Assembly: GCA_030539815.1 (NCBI GenBank)
Contig: JAUNXM010000025.1
Location: 1-18,561, forward strand
Reading direction: 5' to 3'
DNA from: Methanobacterium sp.
GTDB taxonomy: Archaea > Methanobacteriota > Methanobacteria > Methanobacteriales > Methanobacteriaceae
DNA: 18,561 nt
Position numbers and translations under genes: made by a program. Positions 15,248 to 18,561 of the stretch are shown piece by piece. The notes below the pieces were generated by a model. It was not told the origin of the DNA and made no database searches. It was given only the letters and a program-made list of their open reading frames with translations. Every line of letters starts with the position of its first letter. The first letter of the stretch is position 1.

Positions 15248-15278
15248 TCACTTTATCATCACCAAATTTTTAAAGTGA
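15248..15278 (-). terminator. Perfect 8-bp hairpin just after dadD
   Basis: TCACTTTA (15248-15255) and TAAAGTGA (15271-15278) flank a 15-base loop, starting 8 bases beyond the dadD stop on the minus strand. Only a short T-rich stretch follows. It is probably a 3'-end structure, and its role as terminator is uncertain. Confidence 0.4.
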
Positions 15279-15286
15279 ATATATCA

Positions 15287-16579
15287 TCAACTGCGAGACA
15301 CAAGATCTTCAGCAGCATTTTCAGCAATTTCCATGACTTCAACTTCGTCCAGAGCAATAACTTCTCTTTCACGCATCAGAATTTCCCCATTGCATATAAC
15401 TGTACTCACATCTGCCCCCTCTGCAGAGTAGACCAGGTGGGAAATTGGATTTCGGTGAGGAGTTAAGTGTGGTGCTTTCATGTCTACTAAGGTTAGATCC
15501 GCTTTTTTCCCCACTTCAATGCTCCCTATCTCGTTCTCCATGCCCAGGGCACTGGCACCATTGATAGTGGCCATTTCCAGCACCTGGGGTGCAGTTAAAA
15601 CTGTAGGATCGGACTTATTCACTTTTTGAAGGAAGCTGGACATCTTCATCTCTTGGAACAGGTCCAAGTTATTGTTGGACGCAGCACCATCGGTTCCTAG
15701 GGATACACAGACATCTTTGGCTAATAAATCAGAAACTGGAGATATTCCTGATGCCAGTTTCATATTACTCAAAGGATTATGGGATATTTTAACATTGTTG
15801 TCCTTGATTAATGCTATTTCAGCTCCAGAAATCCACACAGAGTGGGCTGCTATAACATCAGGGCCTAAAAATTTTATATCCTCAAGGTACTCAAAGGGCC
15901 TCTTCATCCTATCATTTAAACTATCTTCCACTTCTTTTTCAGTTTCTGAAACATGTATATGAATTCTCAGCCCCTTTTCGTCGGCTTTCTTGCGAACCCA
16001 GTTCAATAGTTCTGGAGAACAAGTGTAAGGTGTGTGTGGTCCTAATGCCACTTGTATTCTGCCTTCAGCAGTGTTATGACATTTGTCTATTATGCGGAGA
16101 GTTTCTTTATATTCTGCCTTCCTCTTTTCATCATCAAATAGATCGATCATTCCATGACAAAGCATGGCTCTAATTCCAGACTTGTCCAAAGCACGGGCCA
16201 CATCATCCATGAAGAAATACATATCATTACAAGTGGTGGTTCCGGATTTAATCATCTCCAGTGCCGATAAAAGAGCTCCAGCATAACAGTGCTCCCCTTC
16301 CAGGTTGGCCTCCACTGGCCAGATATGATCATTCAACCAGGCATCCAGAGGCAGATCATCAGCTAAACCTCTCATTAAACTCATGGAAAGGTGATTGTGA
16401 GTGTTAACCAATCCCGGGATTACAAGCTTTCCTTCACCATTAATGATTTCATCTGCCCTATTAATGGATTTATCTGAAGTTATATCAACGATTTTATCGT
16501 CTTCAAGCAGTACTGATCCTTTCATAACTTCGGGGGCAAGGATCGTTGTGTTTTTTATGAGTATAGTCTGTGTTTCCAT
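15287..16579 (-). CDS. dadD: 5'-deoxyadenosine / S-adenosylhomocysteine deaminase
   Basis: A 430-residue zinc amidohydrolase of the MtaD/DadD type, which deaminates S-adenosylhomocysteine, methylthioadenosine and 5'-deoxyadenosine to the inosyl products. Visible residues are H61 and H63 in NTHNHLSMSLMRG, H209 and E212 in HIHVSETE, H246 in AAHSVW and D297 in SLGTDGAASNN. This set gives the metal ligands and catalytic acid of adenosine-type deaminases. In methanogens, DadD is the known route for clearing 5'-deoxyadenosine and for SAH turnover; the exact preference here is inferred from lineage. The ATG has AGGTGG a few bases upstream. It is divergent from hisG across a 176-base gap. Confidence 0.92.
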   Translation of the reverse strand: METQTILIKNTTILAPEVMKGSVLLEDDKIVDITSDKSINRADEIINGEGKLVIPGLVNTHNHLSMSLMRGLADDLPLDAWLNDHIWPVEANLEGEHCYAGALLSALEMIKSGTTTCNDMYFFMDDVARALDKSGIRAMLCHGMIDLFDDEKRKAEYKETLRIIDKCHNTAEGRIQVALGPHTPYTCSPELLNWVRKKADEKGLRIHIHVSETEKEVEDSLNDRMKRPFEYLEDIKFLGPDVIAAHSVWISGAEIALIKDNNVKISHNPLSNMKLASGISPVSDLLAKDVCVSLGTDGAASNNNLDLFQEMKMSSFLQKVNKSDPTVLTAPQVLEMATINGASALGMENEIGSIEVGKKADLTLVDMKAPHLTPHRNPISHLVYSAEGADVSTVICNGEILMREREVIALDEVEVMEIAENAAEDLVSRS

Positions 16580-16615
16580 GGGACCACCTATCTATATAAG
16601 ATTGAGGAAAATAAC

Positions 16616-16623
16616 ATAAATAT
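16616..16623 (-). promoter_or_regulatory. TATA box for dadD
   Basis: Read on the minus strand the sequence is ATATTTAT, about 37-44 bases upstream of the dadD ATG. Transcription would begin near 16592, leaving a short leader that keeps the AGGTGG site. Confidence 0.4.
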
Positions 16624-16652
16624 CTACAGTATCCAATATGGTGAAATTTAAC

Positions 16653-16681
16653 TGTACCCGATACAGCATTACCGGGTTACA
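16653..16681. repeat. Imperfect inverted repeat in the dadD-hisG divergent gap
   Basis: TGTACCCG (16653-16660) and CGGGTTACA (16673-16681) are inverted copies differing by one extra base, with a 12-base spacer. It is the only GC-rich structure in this AT-rich gap and lies between the two divergent promoters, so it may be a shared operator. Confidence 0.4.
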
Positions 16682-16755
16682 ATCATTTTTACTAAATGTT
16701 TAGATACACCTATTAAAGTTTTTAACTGAATGAGTGAATGTGAGGAGGATTTTAG

Positions 16756-17616
16756 ATGGAGATAAAAATAGCCCTTCCATCCAAGGGAAGGATAAGCGAC
16801 CCTGCAGTTAAACTCCTATCCAAAGCAGGTATTGGATTGAAGGATGCAGTTAATCGCCGGCTTTTCGCTGAAACCTATGATAACCAGATCAGTGTAATGT
16901 TCACCCGGGCTGCTGATATCCCTGAATTTGTGGCTGATGGTGCTGCAGACCTGGGAATGACTGGCCTGGATTTAATAGAGGAAAAAGAAGCCACCGTAAA
17001 GATACTGGAGGATCTGAATTTCGGAAGATCCAAACTGGTCCTGGCTGCCCCTGAAGATTCAGACATCAAAGAATTGGAAGATGTAAAAGATGGCTCCATC
17101 ATAGCCACCGAATTCCCCCACCTCACAGAGAGATACTTTAAACAACAGATGATTCCGGTCAAAATTGTTGAACTAAGCGGATCAACCGAGATAGCACCTT
17201 TTATCGGAGTTTCAGACCTTATTACTGATCTGACCAGTACTGGAACCACCCTTAAAATGAATCACCTCCAGATGGTGGACACCATCCTGGAAAGCTCAGT
17301 GCACCTTATAGCCAACCCCGATAGTTACCAGAGCAAGAGGGAAAAAATTGAGGAAATCCGAACTGGAGTTAAGGGCGTTCTAGATGCCGAGGGAAAGAAG
17401 CTGGTGATGATGAACGTGGATGAAGAAGTACTGGATGGGGTTAAAAATGCCATGCCCGGTATGACCGGACCCACCGTGTCCCAGGTTCTCTCCAACAAAG
17501 GAGTGGTAGCAGTGCACGCAGTGGTTAATGAACACGAAGTATTCCAGGTGGTTAACCGGCTGAAAAAGATCGGTGCCCGGGACATTCTGGTGGTGCCCAT
17601 TGAAAGAATTATTTAG
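16756..17616 (+). CDS. hisG: ATP phosphoribosyltransferase HisG (long form)
   Basis: A 286-residue enzyme catalysing the first step of histidine synthesis, joining ATP and PRPP. The N-terminal type-II-binding-protein-like catalytic domains start with IALPSKGRI (4-12) and continue through DLGMTGLDLI (65-74). The PRPP-binding loop is DLITDLTSTGTTLKMNHL (154-171). Residues about 212-286 form the ACT/PII-like HisG_C domain that binds histidine for feedback inhibition, so it is the long, HisZ-independent type. GAGGAGG lies about 7 bases before the ATG. It stands alone, divergent from dadD, with no other his gene adjacent, so histidine genes appear dispersed in this genome. Confidence 0.95.
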   Translation: MEIKIALPSKGRISDPAVKLLSKAGIGLKDAVNRRLFAETYDNQISVMFTRAADIPEFVADGAADLGMTGLDLIEEKEATVKILEDLNFGRSKLVLAAPEDSDIKELEDVKDGSIIATEFPHLTERYFKQQMIPVKIVELSGSTEIAPFIGVSDLITDLTSTGTTLKMNHLQMVDTILESSVHLIANPDSYQSKREKIEEIRTGVKGVLDAEGKKLVMMNVDEEVLDGVKNAMPGMTGPTVSQVLSNKGVVAVHAVVNEHEVFQVVNRLKKIGARDILVVPIERII

Positions 17617-17646
17617 GATAATATCCCCCTGTTAAAAATACCATGC

Positions 17647-17711
17647 TAAAAATATATCAAATCCAGATTATAAGACTTAATCCAGTAATGATTTTAATCT
17701 AGTATTTAAAA
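17647..17711 (+). promoter_or_regulatory. Two candidate TATA boxes for the FAH-family gene
   Basis: TAAAAATATAT (17647-17657) would give a leader of about 50 bases including AAAGGGATT. TATTTAAAA (17703-17711) lies 23-31 bases before the ATG and would make a leaderless mRNA. The sequence does not decide between them. Confidence 0.3.
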
Positions 17712-17733
17712 AAATAGCATATAAAGGGATTTT

Positions 17734-18510
17734 ATGAAACTTCTAAGGTTTAAAATGGAGGGTGTAATAAAAACCGGGGTGGTTATAAATGGGGGGCTGG
17801 TGGAAATACATCACTCCCTACTGGAAGCTTCCGGATCACCCCTTGATGATCTTGAAAGGAAGAGATTTTACCCTCTGGATGAAGTTAAAATACTTCCACC
17901 CGTTGAACCCAGTAAAGTGGTTTGCGTGGGTTTGAATTACCAGGACCATGCGCAAGAGTTGAACATGGACCTTCCTGAGGAACCCATACTCTTTTTAAAA
18001 CCAACCACCACCGTAATTGGTCATGGGGACCCCATCATATATCCTCCCCAATCCCATCAAGTGGATTACGAAGCTGAAATGGCAGTGGTAATGGGACAAA
18101 AGGCCCGTTTTGTAAGTAAAGATGATGCTAACGACCATGTGGCTGGTTACACTGTTTTAAATGATATTACCGCCCGTGACCTCCAACAAAAAGATGGGCA
18201 GTGGACCCGTGCCAAGAGTTTTGATACCTTTTGTCCCCTGGGCCCATGGATAGAAACAGATATGGATCCTTCTAATCAGAACATCTCCCTAAAATTAAAC
18301 GGAGATGTTAAACAGGATTCAAATACTGGGAACATGATTTTTTCTGTGGAAGAGTTGGTTGAATACATATCCAAGATTATGACCCTTAATCCAGGGGATG
18401 TAATTGCCACCGGAACACCTCCAGGGGTAGGGGCAATGCAAGTAGGGGATGTGGTTGAAGTTGAAGTTGAGGGAATCGGAATTCTTAAAAACCATTTAAA
18501 GTTAGGATAA
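17734..18510 (+). CDS. Fumarylacetoacetate hydrolase-family protein
   Basis: A 258-residue FAH-superfamily enzyme (COG0179). The small N-terminal domain is followed by VVCVGLNYQDHAQEL (62-76), where H72 lies in the family's lid motif. Metal ligands are E113 and E115 in DYEAEMAVV and D144 in LNDITARDL. K161 in RAKSFDTFCPLGPW and ATGTPPGVG (near residue 232) complete the active-site pattern. Such proteins are hydrolases, decarboxylases or isomerases of beta-diketone-like acids, including oxaloacetate decarboxylase and acylpyruvate hydrolase. Aromatic catabolism is unlikely in a methanogen, so an acylpyruvase or oxaloacetate role is an inference. The ribosome binding site AAAGGG lies 6-8 bases before the ATG. 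The 51 bases after the stop hold nothing recognisable. Confidence 0.9.
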   Translation: MKLLRFKMEGVIKTGVVINGGLVEIHHSLLEASGSPLDDLERKRFYPLDEVKILPPVEPSKVVCVGLNYQDHAQELNMDLPEEPILFLKPTTTVIGHGDPIIYPPQSHQVDYEAEMAVVMGQKARFVSKDDANDHVAGYTVLNDITARDLQQKDGQWTRAKSFDTFCPLGPWIETDMDPSNQNISLKLNGDVKQDSNTGNMIFSVEELVEYISKIMTLNPGDVIATGTPPGVGAMQVGDVVEVEVEGIGILKNHLKLG

Positions 18511-18561
18511 TAGTTAAACTGGGATTTATATAATTAGGAAAATAGTTGGAAACTGAGATTT

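Noticed and set aside
7322..17616. A histidine biosynthesis operon
   Set aside because: hisF and hisG are 8.7 kb apart with unrelated genes on both strands between them, so they are separate transcription units.

Overview
The window most likely comes from a hydrogenotrophic methanogen of the Methanobacteriales, close to Methanobacterium. The evidence is an archaeal TruD, a coenzyme F390 synthetase-type adenylating enzyme, a DadD-type deaminase, two DUF5518 membrane proteins, AT-rich archaeal TATA boxes, strong GGAGGTGA-type ribosome binding sites and U-tract terminators. The taxonomic call is inference from gene content. I found no rRNA, tRNA, CRISPR array, transposase or phage gene, and this looks like ordinary chromosome.

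Layout. Positions 45-1092 (minus): a small-membrane-protein cluster with one TM2-like protein and two tandem DUF5518 paralogues. 1395-2651 (plus): a secondary amidohydrolase. 2802-5705 (plus): a copper block with CopA, a 48-residue YHS protein and a 41-residue Lys/Glu-rich protein; the last two are short genes that are easy to miss. 5878-7131 (minus): truD, divergent from hisF (7322-8086, plus). 8321-9100 (plus): a membrane-anchored M14-like putative zinc hydrolase with a TTG start. 9259-9735 (plus): a helix-turn-helix/di-[4Fe-4S] fusion, probably a redox-responsive regulator. 9736-10236: a 501-base gap full of repeats. 10237-11583 (minus): the F390 synthetase-like enzyme. 11865-14392 (plus): a three-gene NitT/TauT-type ABC importer. 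14462-15148 (minus): a HAD phosphatase. 15287-16579 (minus): dadD, divergent from hisG (16756-17616, plus). 17734-18510 (plus): a fumarylacetoacetate hydrolase-family protein.

How the genes relate. Histidine genes (hisF, hisG) are scattered singly, without a his operon. CopA and the YHS protein form a plausible copper-handling unit. DadD would clear S-adenosylhomocysteine and 5'-deoxyadenosine. The most suggestive neighbourhood is 9.2-11.6 kb. There the Fe-S/HTH protein and the F390 synthetase-like enzyme, both potentially oxygen- or redox-related, converge on a gap holding a perfect 22-bp palindrome, a bulged hairpin and a 24-bp-period tandem repeat. The 13-bp half of that palindrome recurs exactly over the core promoter of the Fe-S/HTH gene, which suggests a candidate autoregulatory operator. 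The ABC importer also has an 11-bp perfect inverted repeat between its binding-protein and permease genes.
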